Both the position numbers and the translations under genes were made by a program. A stretch of DNA of 64,000 bases from Prorocentrum cordatum (lineage: Eukaryota; Sar; Dinophyceae; Prorocentrales; Prorocentraceae): NCBI GenBank assembly GCA_963575745.1, contig CAUYUJ010004759.1:1-64000 (forward strand). Reading direction: 5' to 3'. Shown one piece after another: positions 51,605-63,491 of the stretch; the stretch's first letter is position 1; every line of letters starts with the position of its first letter. The notes beneath the pieces are model-generated. The model was not told where the DNA came from. It made no database searches and saw only the letters and a program-made list of their open reading frames with translations.

Positions 51605-52345
51605 GTGCTGTGAGTCGTTCAGGGTCCTCGACCTCGTGAGAGTCGTTCCAGCTCCTCGTGGGGTGAGTCGTTCGGGCTCCTCGTGGTCAGTGTCGTTCGA
51701 GCGCCTCGTCCTGTTGCGAGTCGATCGGAACCCCTCCTTCAGGGCTGAGTCGTTCGGGCTCTTCGTGATGTGGGACGTTGGGGATCCTCGTCCTGGAGTG
51801 AGTCGTTCGGGGTCCTCGTGTTGCGAGTCTTTCGGGGCTCTCGTCGTGGTGGGAATCGTTCGGGCTCCTCGTGGTGTGAGTCGTTCGGGCTCCTCGTCCT
51901 GGAGTGAGTCGTTCGGGGTCCTCGTGTTGCGAGTCTTTCGGGACTCTCGTCGTGGTGGGAGTCGTTCAGACTCCTCGAGGTGTGAGTCGTTCGGGGTCCT
52001 CGTGGTGTGCGTCGTTCGAGCGTTTCGTCCTGCTGTGAGTCATTAGGGCCCCTCCTTCTGGTGTGAGTCGTTCGGGCTCTTCGTGGTGTGAAGTGTTCGG
52101 GACCCTCGTCCTGGTGTGAGTCGTTCGGGGTCCTCGTGGAATGTGTCGTTCGGAGCTCTCGTCGTGGTGGGAGTCGGTCGCGCTCCTCGTGGTGTGAGTC
52201 GTTCGGGCTCTTCGTCCTGGTGTGAGTCGTTCGAGCCCCTCTTTCTGACGGGAGTCGTTCGGGCTTCTCGTAATGTGAGTGCTTCGGGCCATTCGTCCTG
52301 GTGTGAGTCGTTCGGGCTCCTCGGGACATGAGACTTTCGGGCACC
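51605..52345 (-). repeat. 25-base minisatellite array, GTGAGTCGTTCGGG orientation, unit 1
   Basis: About 28 units of GTGAGTCGTTCGGG, CTCCTCGTGG and CTCGTCCTGG type. Opposite orientation to the array at 44651-44870, so the gene block lies between inverted arrays. The long minus frame TTHTRTRSPNDSHH is a repeat product. Confidence 0.9.
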
Positions 52346-53160
52346 TCGTTCCCTTGGGGGGCGTCTGGTGAGCCTCTTGCGGGCCCTAGGGGCTTCTCGG
52401 AGTGTCTTGGAGGAGCCGCTTCGGACCTCCTGGGGGACTCTGGGACTGTGGCACGAAAAGCCAGAAGCCAGTAGATACACTGTGGCGGGATGGCCGAAGG
52501 CTGGTAGATAAACCGAACCTCGGTACACAGACTGCGGCTACGGATAACCGCTGGGGAATCGTAGACCCTTCGACCCTCCGATGGCCGGCCATAGTGAACC
52601 CTAGCCTTTCTCACGCCCCCTTGTGCGCCCGAGGTCCTGATCGCGACTCCAGGAAAACAGCGCGAGCACCATCCCCAGATCCTACGCGAGTACTGGACCC
52701 GATAGGAACTCGAAAGACACCTGGCATCAGCGCGGTTATCAGAAAGCACAATTGAACTTTCCAAGGCATCCCCTGTGGATGCTGGGTTCGGGAGTGATCT
52801 CTGGCAGCTTGTGGGCGGAGAGCGGAGCTACGCGCATTCATGCACAGGCCTCGACTGCATGGAGACACCTGGAGCTCACCAACGGGGTTCATAGAATTTG
52901 CCACGTCACCGACTCACACCAAAACGAGGGGCCCGACCGAAACACACGGTGAGGAGCCCGAACGACTCACACAGAAGGAGAGGCCCCAACGACGCACTCA
53001 AGGAAAAGAAGCCCGAACGACTAACACCACGAAAGACACGAGCGACTGACACACAATGAAGAGCTCGAAACCCTCACAGAAGGAAGGACGAGTGGCCACA
53101 TCGACTCACACCACGACAAGCCGAAACGAGTCACATAGTTGCAACGCACACTGAACCGAA
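52346..53160. repeat. Spacer plus 25-base units in CCCGAACGACTCAC orientation, unit 1
   Basis: 52346-52900 is unique sequence without a supported gene, opening with a GCCTCTTGCGGGCC-type block related to CCCAAGAGG. 52905-53150 holds about ten diverged 25-base units. Copy in unit 2 at 62396-63210. Confidence 0.7.
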
Positions 53161-53339
53161 CGGGTGCATGATCTTTGGGGGCAATCCCCTGCTCACTCTA
53201 ACCCTGCAAGCTTCGGGGAGACCTTCTCCCTGCTTTTTCTTCCTGTTCTTTCTTGGGCTAAGGCGGGTGCAGTTCAGCCAGTGGACGAATCATCGGACGT
53301 TCGACTGCCAGGCCTGGCGAGGACCCGATCGACGTCCAA

Positions 53340-53343
<4 letters not shown>

Positions 53344-53426
<83 letters not shown>
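53344..53426. repeat. (GA)n microsatellite, unit 1
   Basis: GA repeats with two interruptions, 83 bases. The unit 2 tract is 95 bases. GTGCGCGC-rich sequence follows. Confidence 0.97.
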
Positions 53427-53428
<2 letters not shown>

Positions 53429-53639
53429 TGCGCGGGCGTGCGCAACGTGTGCGCGCGTGTGCGCGCGAGCGTGCGTGGAGGGCGGATGGGAGGAGGGAGC
53501 AAGAGGCACGGCGAGTTACAGACCTGCGTGTCTGAAATGTTCGATCCTCTCCAAAATTTGATTGCGTGCGTGTATACCTGCGTGCGTGTGTGTGAGTGCG
53601 TGTATATGTGTGTGCGCGCCGAGCTACTCCTGGCGCGAG

Positions 53640-53832
53640 TTGCGCCGCATCGGCTCAGGAGGAGGACGAAAACCATCGCGAGGATGTTAACCTGCACGTG
53701 GGTCAGGACAAGAACCGCCGTGAGGATGCGAACCTGCGCGAGCCTCGCGGACGAACACCACCACGAAGATGCTCACCTGCACCATCGTGAAAAAGTCAGT
53801 CATCTGCACGCGAGTACTGACGACCGCTACGC
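53640..53832. repeat. Degenerate repeat of about 45 bases, unit 1
   Basis: GAGGATGTTAACCTGCAC, GAGGATGCGAACCTGCGC and GAAGATGCTCACCTGCACC recur about 45 bases apart. Copy in unit 2 at about 63705-63895. Confidence 0.7.
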
Positions 53833-53849
53833 CGACCTTGCATGGTGAG

Positions 53850-54440
53850 CATAGCGCCGTGGCGGGGCAACGCGAAAACTGCAGGATTGCTCGAGCCCTG
53901 GGCTCGATGGAGTCCTTTTCTTCGCTCTCCAATGCAGTGGGGGAACCGACAGGAGGGCAAGGGGCGGGCGGGATGAGAGAGCGGGAAAGAAAGGCATCGT
54001 TGATATTACACTTACCCACGCACGGGCACCATTTCCTCTGCATTTACGCCAGGGTATCGAGGGGGGGCCCCCTGGGTCAAACGGAGTCGAAAATCTTTCG
54101 GGCCCTGAGCCCGGATGATCGAGCTGGCGAGTTTGTTTCTTCCGCGCTCCTGGGAGGAGGGGTGAGGCATGGGCGAAGGGAGCGGAGAGAGGTGGATTGG
54201 ATGGCGGGAGATAAGGGCGCTTCCTCCGCTGATATTCATAGACGCACGCTCACACACCAACACGCACACAAACACGCACACGCAAACATACTCACCACGC
54301 AACTTGAACATTTCCTCCACCCCCAGGCCCGAAAAGGGAGAGCCCCGTGCGGACGGCGGAAGCAACACGGACTGGAGGATGGTTCGAGCCTTGAGCTCGT
54401 CCGATTGAGTTAGTCAGTTATTTTCTTCCGCTCTCCACTA
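53850..54440. repeat. Three diverged blocks with a GAGCCC...GGGCTC palindrome
   Basis: TCGAGCCCTGGGCTCGA near 53890, TTTCGGGCCCTGAGCCC near 54096 and GGTTCGAGCCTTGAGCTC near 54380 are each followed by pyrimidine-rich TTCTTCCGCTCTCC-like text, suggesting three old copies of one unit. No gene seen. Confidence 0.5.
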
Positions 54441-54544
54441 CAAGGAAAAGATGGAGGGGGCAGAGGGAGGGCGGAAACAGCACAGGTTACATCGGAAGAA
54501 CCAGCGAAGACGAGATAATAGGAACCGGCTCCAACACCAAGACA

Positions 54545-54930
54545 ACGCCAGGGCAGTGAAGGGAAGAGCCCGAACGACTTTCACCAGAAGGAAAGGCCTG
54601 AACGCCTCACATAAGGACAACAGGCACGAGGAGCCCGAACGACTCACCCACCAGGACGGGCCCCAACGACTCGCACCAGAACGACGGGTCCGAACGATTC
54701 ACATCTCATGGAGCCCGAACAACCCACACGCACGGAGGCGCCCGAACGAGTCACACCAGGACGAAGCGCCCGAACGACCCACACCACGAGGACCCCGAAC
54801 GACTCATACACAAGGAGGGGCCCGAACGACGCGCAGCAGGACGACGAGCCCGAACGATTCACACCACGAAGAGCCCGAACGACTGACACACAAGGAGGTA
54901 CCTGAAGGACTCGCGCCAGGAAGGACGAGA
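54545..54930 (+). repeat. 25-base minisatellite across the unit junction
   Basis: CCCGAACGACTCAC-type units run through the junction of the 10 kb units at 54704/54705. Confidence 0.85.
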
Positions 54931-55541
54931 GGAGCAGAGCCCGAGAAAGGAGAAATCTCACAGACTGACTCAAACGAATCTAACGAGGCAGAGGCAGACG
55001 GGCAGGACTATGAAGGGAACACGTATGTGTTTGCACGGGCCGAACTGCTCAGGCGCTCAGACAGCGTGTAGATAGATCAGGAGTCCACGAGCAGCGATAT
55101 CACCCAGCACTGATTCAGTGCTGTGCCGCAAACTACACCCACCAATGAATCTTTACTGAGAAGAATCACTACCGCCATCACTTCCGAGGGTAACCAGCAC
55201 CATCACATAGTATAGTAACCAGAACCCAAAGATCCCAAGTACGGAGTCCAGCCAGATCGCAGTACGAGTCCCGCCAGCGGGATGTTGTGTCCTGTACTGG
55301 AGCTCACTCGAAGCGCCTCCGAATATGAGTAGAGGCATGCCCACCATTGGCCGCATACCGATGCCCACGCCGTGTATACAGCATCCACGGTCCCCTTTGA
55401 CGCAACATCCAATGTCCAACCTCTCTGTAAAAAGTAGTAGTCACGTATAGACGCGTCGCATCCTCCGTGGTACATATTCACATCACCACTACGGGAAGAA
55501 ACATCATACACCACCTGAGCCTACTGCATGATACCCCCATG

Positions 55542-57701
55542 TCACTGAATAGTAAGCTGCTCGGTATTCGCGGTGCCCAACATAGCAGGCTGGCCGATAG
55601 GGATTATCATCGCATCCTTCAAAAGAGAAAGCATGCCCTTGGAATTTCCAATGGCCGCGCGGCCTGCGCCGTAGTAGACCGCGACGTCCTGGAAGTTCCG
55701 CAACGCCTGGGACTCCGCATTGTGCTTCACGGCGCAGCAAGTGAAGTACAGACCACTGTTGCCCACTATATCGAATATCCGTTTCGCGTTCCCCCCTTGT
55801 GACATCTCCAACGATTGCAGATCCATCACTTTACCTTTGACCGACAACCGGAATGGAAGGTTTAATTTGTCGCGGAGCGAACGAAAGACGGAAACGCAAC
55901 AATCCGAAGGAGGAACCGCATACCTCATCTGGATGAGATTCTCTGACGTCGGAGCAGACAGAACCTGCGCCGTCGTGCCCAGCTCCCCGCCAACAGCTTC
56001 GATGGACGTCAACATGCGAATCCGCGTCAGCAACTCCCCATTCCAATTGTTCTTCCCCGCTCCCTGGATGCGAACCTTGGACAGGTCTACGACGCACGGA
56101 GCAGCGTCGCCCCGATGGCGACGCTCCTGTACAGCGCGCCAGATGCTGCAGATATCTTCAGCGGCGTCACCCCATAGGCACGCGCAGATGGGCCCCGTCT
56201 TGTCCACCATGACCACGTCGGCCGCCTTCCCTTCCGAAGACGGATCCTTCCGCTTCCGCGGAGAACCCTCCGCGTAATGTGCATCGCGAGGATTACTGTC
56301 GCGTACAATTACAACGCCCTGGAAATGACACCTGCCGCCCTCCTCGGAAGACTGGAGAACTGCCAGCGCAGATTTGTGAAATATCTCTTCGGACGCCGAC
56401 GATGTCGGACCAAACGCCTGCCCTGAGAGAATCAGATCGGTGCCAGACAAAGCAGAAGTCGACGCCCCATCCGAGAGTTGCGTGGACTCATGGGCCACGG
56501 CGCTCTCCTCGGCGTGTCGGAGAACAGAGTCCCCAGGAGGAACCTCCGATACGCTTTTCCGCAATAACGGGTAATACCGAGATGCCGCAAATTTTTCTGG
56601 TGGCTCCGATGGTAGCATTTTTCTCTGCTTGGCCGTGCGCGATTGCACCAATTGGCTGTATTGCTCCGTGACTCCCGTCACGGCGAAAGTGTGATCAGCC
56701 GCGGATGCCTTCAAGAGGAGTGTTTTACGCTCCGCTGCTTCGTCTGCGGAGACTCCAAACCCCGGGTCCACCAACGGCCGAAACGCCGCAGGCGCGCCTA
56801 AGCCAGTCCCCGCGTTCTGGTGCGCATTCGCATCGCACGTCTCGCGCACAATGCGAAAATAATCCTCTTCCAAAAACTCTCTGAAGCTATCATGAGCGTC
56901 CGCTCCACTGAGTTCGACAACTTCAGCCATCTCATCCCAAGCTAACCACAAATTCTTGTCCAGCAGCTCCAACAATTCTGACCTCATTGCCGACGCGGCA
57001 TCACGAGCGAAAACCTTCTTCTCCCTGTCACCGATGGACTGCGGGGAGATGAGCGGGATGAACGTCGACTGTGAAAACCGGTGAGCAAATGTCCTGGCGT
57101 CAAGCGACTGCTTGGCGAGAAAATCACGCACGTGCTTGTGGTAAAAATTGAGTGCCCACTGAGCATGCTTCTCGTCCATCGACGTCCCTGGATCTCCAGG
57201 ACTATTCTTTAAATACTCCTGTTTCTGAAAATCAACGGAGCTCTGAATCTGCACGGCATCCAGCTTTTCCACGAGACTCATGGCTTCCTCGGCGGCATTC
57301 TGCTCGTCCTCCGCTCGCAAGTCTATCGGGCGAATGAGCGGGAACTATTTCGCCGCCGCTCGAGAGTGCAGATCGTCCACCAAAGTGGACATGTCCTCCG
57401 CCAAGTCCTCGCCGCCAGAGCCTGCTTCGCCCAGCGATTCGAGCAGCGTGGTCAAATCGGCCCTCCCAAACGATTTGTCCGAAGGCCAACCCCTGCTCTC
57501 GAAAATCTTCTTCAGCGACTCCACTGTAACCGTTTCGGCACTCACGCCGCTACTCGCGCCATCAGCGCGACGCCCTTCCAGGAACACATGCAAGCCCTCA
57601 ACCCCAGGCTTCAGGATAACTTTCTCTGCCGCGCCGTCCGCTTGCACAGCAATGTGGTCGAAAGACGCCTCCACAGCCTCGTGGAAGGTCTGAGTGGTCA
57701 T
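55542..57701 (-). pseudogene. OB-fold-like gene, unit 2, with premature stop
   Basis: Collinear with 45488-47647. At 57345-57347 a glutamine CAG of unit 1 has become TAG (AAAK-stop-FPLIRP), 118 codons after the ATG, which separates an N-terminal fragment from a long open remainder that includes both OB-like regions. About ten further residue changes are visible, such as Asp to Asn and Ala to Val. Translation could restart downstream, but no evidence supports it. Confidence 0.75.
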
Positions 57702-58459
57702 GGCCCGAGTACCGTGCTGGAGGATTGGCCACCTCGCCAAGCGAATTGAACGGGAACAGCGGTGTGAACAACGGCTGAGCTACGCTCACTACCGATGATC
57801 TGACAGACGCGCTCGACTCGAGCCCGCGGCTCGCAACAATGCGCCAACCAACTTTGCATGCAGGAACCATTCGTGCACTAAAAACCACGCGTAACGCACT
57901 ACATACAACAGCCAAATCTGCGACGAAGATCACTCACATCTGCAACGACATGACACCCTACGGCACCCAAATTTCCCTCGTCCCCCATGTGTGAGGATGT
58001 GACATGATGTAGGATATGGAATGCCACTGTGATGAGGATGTCCATGATACGATGTGATATGATATCACGGACGACGCACCACCTGATCCATGTGAGGCAC
58101 GATGACATGTAAATTCTGGGTTGGCCGTTGCGTTGGTGCATGACTGGTAGGGTGTGACTAAATGATGATCCTGCGGGATGCTGTTGTCTCACACGTCAGG
58201 TGGCGTTGGCAGTCACGATCGAGAGACAGGGCACACACCCAGGGCCGCGCCCCTTCTCTAAAGCAAAGAGTGGGAAGGCACAACACACACTAACTCAACA
58301 CAAGCACTCTCAATGCGAGTGCGAACTTACCATCACCTAATACCCTATGTTTCAATACGTGTACTTGTTGCCTTGTGTGCAGCTTCCCCATGACGCACCA
58401 CCCGTGATTCTGTCTCGCCCACCACGAACTCCATCCTCTTATCAATGATCATATTGTGC

Positions 58460-59252
58460 TTATTGTGGCTCTCCCGACGATGAGGCTGCCGACATTGTTC
58501 CCCTCATGGTTTCCATCCTCTTGCCTAGCTCCATCTTGCGTTTCGCGTAGCCCACTGGAGGAGGCCAGGTGTCCTCCTGCTTCTCTGGCATCTCGGGCAC
58601 CTGAGCCTGCGAGGTGTTCACGCTGTCGTAGCCGGGCCACACCTCATAATCTTTCCATCCGTAGGCATGCCACGTCTCTGGCCTTGTCCCAGGCCTGGTT
58701 TCCTCCCTCTAGAGCCTGCCGCCCGCCGCGAAGCTCTCTGCAGGCTGCCACCACATCGAAGATCTCTTTGCGTTGGTCCTTGGCGATCTCCTCGCGACGC
58801 GCCACCCTCAGCTTGAACTCGATCTCCTTGATGTTATTCGTCTCGTCGGCTTGCGGCTTCATGTAATCTTTGGCCGATGGCCAGATGCGGGAGAGCTCCG
58901 ACTGGTACTTCAACGTCCCGTGGGCCTCGATCAGATTTCCCAGGCCTGCCGTGATGCCTTGGATCTGGTCCTCGATGTTACGAATGTTCTCCGCTACCAT
59001 GTAGATCTCCTGCGACGTCTGCGCTTTGACCATGGCGCTGCGAGTCAAGCACGTCGTCAGCTGCAGCTTGGAGGCCTTCAGAGTGTCCATCTGCGCCTCG
59101 AATATCTTCAATATTTCTGTCGTCACCTCGCGGCTCCTCTGCAGATTCGTCTCCTGCAACCCGATCAAATAGCTTACGTGCCCAATCACCTGGTCCTCCG
59201 ATTCGCCTCGATACATCGGAGCGTCTTCTGGTACTTCTGGAGGTGCAGACAT
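58460..59252 (-). pseudogene. Helical gene, unit 2, frameshifted
   Basis: Collinear with 48406-49203. Five bases present in unit 1 (about 48629-48633, in a TTGTT/CTTGT stretch) are missing near 58682, so after QAWDK the frame changes and stops at 58644. The Trp/Pro-rich tail is lost. The helical N-terminal 196 residues are nearly unchanged. Confidence 0.75.
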
Positions 59253-59859
59253 CCCCAGCTTCACGCGAACACTCGGAAGAAAGGGGCACTTCGCGGTGTT
59301 GGAAAACCGAGCGTCCGTGCGGAGCTAAGCTCACAGCGAAAATGATACACGGGTAGAACTCACGAGCACTGAGGAATGCTCGTAGACACCACCGAGTGCT
59401 TCTGCCCGAGCCAAGCTCACAAGCACGCGTCATCACTACAAACCAAAATGGCAACAGCAACGACAACGGTGCAGGGAATGTGACCGTAGCTCTCTCCTGT
59501 TATCCTGGGTGATATCGTAGCCTTTCCCATGAACATGTGGAGCCTCGCGAGAGCCATCGTCGGACACTCTTGGGCCCTTTTGGTGCCTCCTCGGCGCTTG
59601 TCGGGGCTAGCTTGGAGGACAACGATCCCAACACAAGAGAACTTCAATTAGTGCTGCCCCCTCGAGCCATTGCTCCTGCCGAGATCCGACTGGGTACATG
59701 GTAGCGCGGAAGCGATGCAATGTAGGCACGTGCAACTCACAGCCACATTGTGTAATACTACGAGACAGGATGGCAACGGCCTCGCCTGAGGTGCAGGGAC
59801 ACATGACTTTGCCCACTCCTACACGCCTTGCTGATTTCGTGTTTTGTCTTGGGAGCCTC

Positions 59860-60117
59860 TTAGACCATCGCGCGGCTGCTGCGGACCTCCGTCTGGCCCC
59901 CAGCGGCCTCCTTGGAGCCTCTGCAAATCGAGAGCGACCAAATGTCTTCCGTGGATGACCCCCAGACGCTTCCCCTAGAATACCTCTCCCGCCATCTCAT
60001 CCAAACACGAACGCGTTCCGAAGAAAGCCATGCGTCAGCTGCTTGGACCCCTTCGTTCATGACCTTCCATGCCCACCCTCCTCCCTCAGGCGTGGGCGCG
60101 AACTGCGCCCATAACAT
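59860..60117 (-). CDS. Candidate small basic protein, unit 2
   Basis: Copy of the 85-codon frame at 49811-50068 with Gly to Cys and Val to Ala changes. Confidence 0.25.
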   Translation of the reverse strand: MLWAQFAPTPEGGGWAWKVMNEGVQAADAWLSSERVRVWMRWRERYSRGSVWGSSTEDIWSLSICRGSKEAAGGQTEVRSSRAMV

Positions 60118-60354
60118 GACATCTTCCCGCTGGGCGCTCTACCAAAATCTCACGTGCCATGCCGACGAACGGAAGGGTGAGTAAACAAAAGGAAGCGCGA
60201 TGAATGCAACTATTGTGGGTGGCTATGTTCCAACTGCGCACTGGATGCAAGCGCGCGCTATGGCAACGAACCCATGCTCTGCGCATTGCGCTCCCTACTG
60301 TGGCCCTGCCGCTGCAGTAAAAAACGTGCACAGAGCCGACACAATGAAAACACT

Positions 60355-61374
60355 TTACTGCACCAGCTGGAGTGCACCACGCATGCCTCTGTACTGACAG
60401 CTGTTCGCAGCTGCGCAGTCCGCAGAATGCCACGCACAGAGCTGCGATTCCAGGTCCAGCATCTCGAACGGGGGCAGCCGCGGCGGCCCGGCCCAATCTG
60501 CACGGATGCTCTGTGACAGCAGCGCCAGCGCCGTGTCAGCCCCAGCCAAAGTCACGCTGCGACCCACGAGCAGGCGAAGAGCCGCCAAGCCCGTAGAACC
60601 AGCGAAACCGCGGGTCGCAACTGTCGTCCACTGCGCCAGCCCCAGTTGCGACAACAACACCAGCATGAATTTAGCGGTGTATCCCCCGATGGGCAGGCCA
60701 GACCCGCACAAGACATCCATGGCGCTCGAGGCGTTGCCTTCTTGCAGTAGAGCGTGCGCCCCTGGAGCTCGGCGTGCAACACCAAGCACTAAGGATGCAA
60801 GCCGTCGAGCTTTGCGCCGAGCATGCGCCTGGGTGCCTGTGAGAAGCGACCGCCCACGGCAAACGCGAATGCTGGGGTTCGCTACCTGCACATCATCCGC
60901 GCGCGTTTGCAAGAGCCTCCTCGCCAGATCGCCGCGGTAGGATGCGGTCGTGAGGGGAATGCCCACGGCCTGCACCCATGCGTCCGTCCAGAGCAAGCAA
61001 GCAGCGCCAACAGCAGCCAAAAGGGCTGCACCATGGGTCCTGAGGCGCCGCAGCTGACATATAATTGCCTGTACATCGCGAGTGACGAGACACGACACGC
61101 CGAACGGGATGAAGTCGACGACCCGGTCGCCGTTCCGAATCGCCTGCTGGCTGCGCCTGATGGTGCTTTTCAGCCACGAGACGAAGCTGGCACTTCTGAC
61201 GTTGGTCATTCTGCGCAAGATATTGCCCTTCCGCTCCCGTAGACCGGACTGCTGGCGGACTTGGCGAGCACGGTGGCGCCCAGACATGTGGACATCATAC
61301 TTGCTCTTCCGCGTTCCGTAGTCTATGCTGCATATTCTGCACCGCCACGGTGGGCCCTCGCACTCCCCAGACAT
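60355..61374 (-). CDS. C2H2 finger protein with hmU-kinase-helical-like C-terminus, unit 2
   Basis: Intact 339-residue copy of 50305-51324. I see four residue differences (Ser to Pro at 8, Thr to Pro at 140, Val to Ala at 151, Arg to Cys at 172) and one silent change. The finger's Cys/His and the C-terminal blocks are unchanged. It is the only one of the three main genes still open in unit 2. Confidence 0.65.
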   Translation of the reverse strand: MSGECEGPPWRCRICSIDYGTRKSKYDVHMSGRHRARQVRQQSGLRERKGNILRRMTNVRSASFVSWLKSTIRRSQQAIRNGDRVVDFIPFGVSCLVTRDVQAIICQLRRLRTHGAALLAAVGAACLLWTDAWVQAVGIPLTTASYRGDLARRLLQTRADDVQVANPSIRVCRGRSLLTGTQAHARRKARRLASLVLGVARRAPGAHALLQEGNASSAMDVLCGSGLPIGGYTAKFMLVLLSQLGLAQWTTVATRGFAGSTGLAALRLLVGRSVTLAGADTALALLSQSIRADWAGPPRLPPFEMLDLESQLCAWHSADCAAANSCQYRGMRGALQLVQ

Positions 61375-61654
61375 AGCTCACACCACCACTTCCATGCCCA
61401 CCGCTCAAGGATGTGGGAAGGAAGAGCGTCCGTGCGGAGCTAAGCTCACAGCGCAAGTGATGGTCGGATAGAACTCACAAACACTGACAGATTGCTCGTA
61501 GGCAGCAGCGATTGCTGCTGGCCGAGCTAAGCTCACAGCCACGCTTCATTACTCTGAACCACAATGGCACCAGCAACACCGAAAGTGCAGGAGATATATA
61601 TTTGGGGCTCTCCTGAGATCCTGAGTGAAATCCTGGCCCCATCTGAGGCTCCTC

Positions 61655-62395
61655 GTGCTGTGAGTCGTTCAGGGTCCTCGACCTCGTGAGAGTCGTTCCA
61701 GCTCCTCGTGGGGTGAGTCGTTCGGGCTCCTCGTGGTCAGTGTCGTTCGAGCGCCTCGTCCTGTTGCGAGTCGATCGGAACCCCTCCTTCAGGGCTGAGT
61801 CGTTCGGGCTCTTCGTGATGTGGGACGTTGGGGATCCTCGTCCTGGAGTGAGTCGTTCGGGGTCCTCGTGTTGCGAGTCTTTCGGGGCTCTCGTCGTGGT
61901 GGGAATCGTTCGGGCTCCTCGTGGTGTGAGTCGTTCGGGCTCCTCGTCCTGGAGTGAGTCGTTCGGGGTCCTCGTGTTGCGAGTCTTTCGGGACTCTCGT
62001 CGTGGTGGGAGTCGTTCAGACTCCTCGAGGTGTGAGTCGTTCGGGGTCCTCGTGGTGTGCGTCGTTCGAGCGTTTCGTCCTGCTGTGAGTCATTAGGGCC
62101 CCTCCTTCTGGTGTGAGTCGTTCGGGCTCTTCGTGGTGTGAAGTGTTCGGGACCCTCGTCCTGGTGTGAGTCGTTCGGGGTCCTCGTGGACTGTGTCGTT
62201 CGGAGCTCTCGTCGTGGTGGGAGTCGGTCGCGCTCCTCGTGGTGTGAGTCGTTCGGGCTCTTCGTCCTGGTGTGAGTCGTTCGAGCCCCTCTTTCTGACG
62301 GGAGTCGTTCGGACTTCTCGTAATGTGAGTGCTTCGGGCCATTCGTCCTGGTGTGAGTCGTTCGGGCTCCTCGGGACATGAGACTTTCGGGCACC
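61655..62395 (-). repeat. 25-base minisatellite array, unit 2
   Basis: Copy of 51605-52345 with only scattered substitutions and the same number of units. Equal length after duplication points to a recent event. Confidence 0.9.
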
Positions 62396-63389
62396 TCGTT
62401 CCCTTGGGGGGCGTCTGGTGAGCCTCTTGCGGGCCCTAGGGGCTTCTCGGAGTGTCTTGGAGGAGCCGCTTCGGACCTCCTGGGGGACTCTGGGACTGTG
62501 GCACGAAAAGCCAGAAGCCAGTAGATACACTGTGGCGGGATGGCCGAAGGCTGGTAGATAAACCGAACCTCGGTACGCAGACTGCGGCTACGGATAACCG
62601 CTGGGGAATCGTAGACCCTTCGACCCTCCGATGGCCGGCCGTAGTGAACCCTAGCCTTTCTCACGCCCCCTTGCGCGCCCGAGGTCCTGATCGCGACTCC
62701 AGGAAAACAGCGCGAGCACCATCCCCAGATCCTACACGAGTACTAGACCCGATAGGAACTCGAAAGACACCTGGCATCAGCGCGGTTATCAGAAAGCACA
62801 AGTGAACTTTCCAAGGCATCCCCTGTGGATGCTGGGTTCGGGAGTGATCTCTGGCAGCTTGTGGGCGGAGAGCGGAGCTACGCGCATTCGTGCACAGGCC
62901 TCGACTGCGTGGAGACACCTGGAGCTCACTAACGGGGTTCATAGAATTTGCCACGTCACCGACTCACACCAAAACGAGGGGCCCGACCGAAACACACGGT
63001 GAGGAGCCCGAACGACTCACACAGAAGGAGAGGCCCCAACGACGCACTCAAGGAAAAGAAGCCCGAACGACTAACACCACGAAAGACACGAACGACTGAC
63101 ACACAATGAAGAGCTCAAAACCCTCACAGAAGGAAGGACGAGTGGCCACATCGACTCACACCACGACAAGCCGAAACGAGTCACATAGTTGCAACGCACA
63201 CTGAACCGAACGGGTGCATGATCTTTGGGGGCAATCCCCTGCTCACTCTAACCCTGCAAGCTTCGGGGAGACCTTCTCCCTGTTTTTTCTTCCTGTTCTT
63301 TCTTGGGCTAAGGCGGGTGCAGTTCAGCCAGTGGACGAATCATCGGACGTTCGACTGCCAGGCCTGGCGAGGACCCGATCGACGTCCAA

Positions 63390-63491
<102 letters not shown>

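Larger units (their letters stand above)
44651..54704. repeat. Tandem duplication, unit 1 (about 10.05 kb)
   Basis: From CTCATGGAGCCCGAACAACC at 44651 the sequence matches that starting at 54705. The offset is 10,054 at first and 10,049-10,050 beyond about 58,680, after a 5-base deletion in unit 2. The left breakpoint falls inside 25-base minisatellite on both sides, which suggests unequal exchange there. By eye the units differ at about one base per hundred or fewer. Confidence 0.95.

Noticed and set aside
51739-52764. 341-codon Thr/His/Arg-rich protein
   Set aside because: Mostly the 25-base minisatellite read in one frame.
53164-53535. Glu-Arg repeat protein
   Set aside because: Translation of the (GA)n tract with ordinary noncoding flanks.
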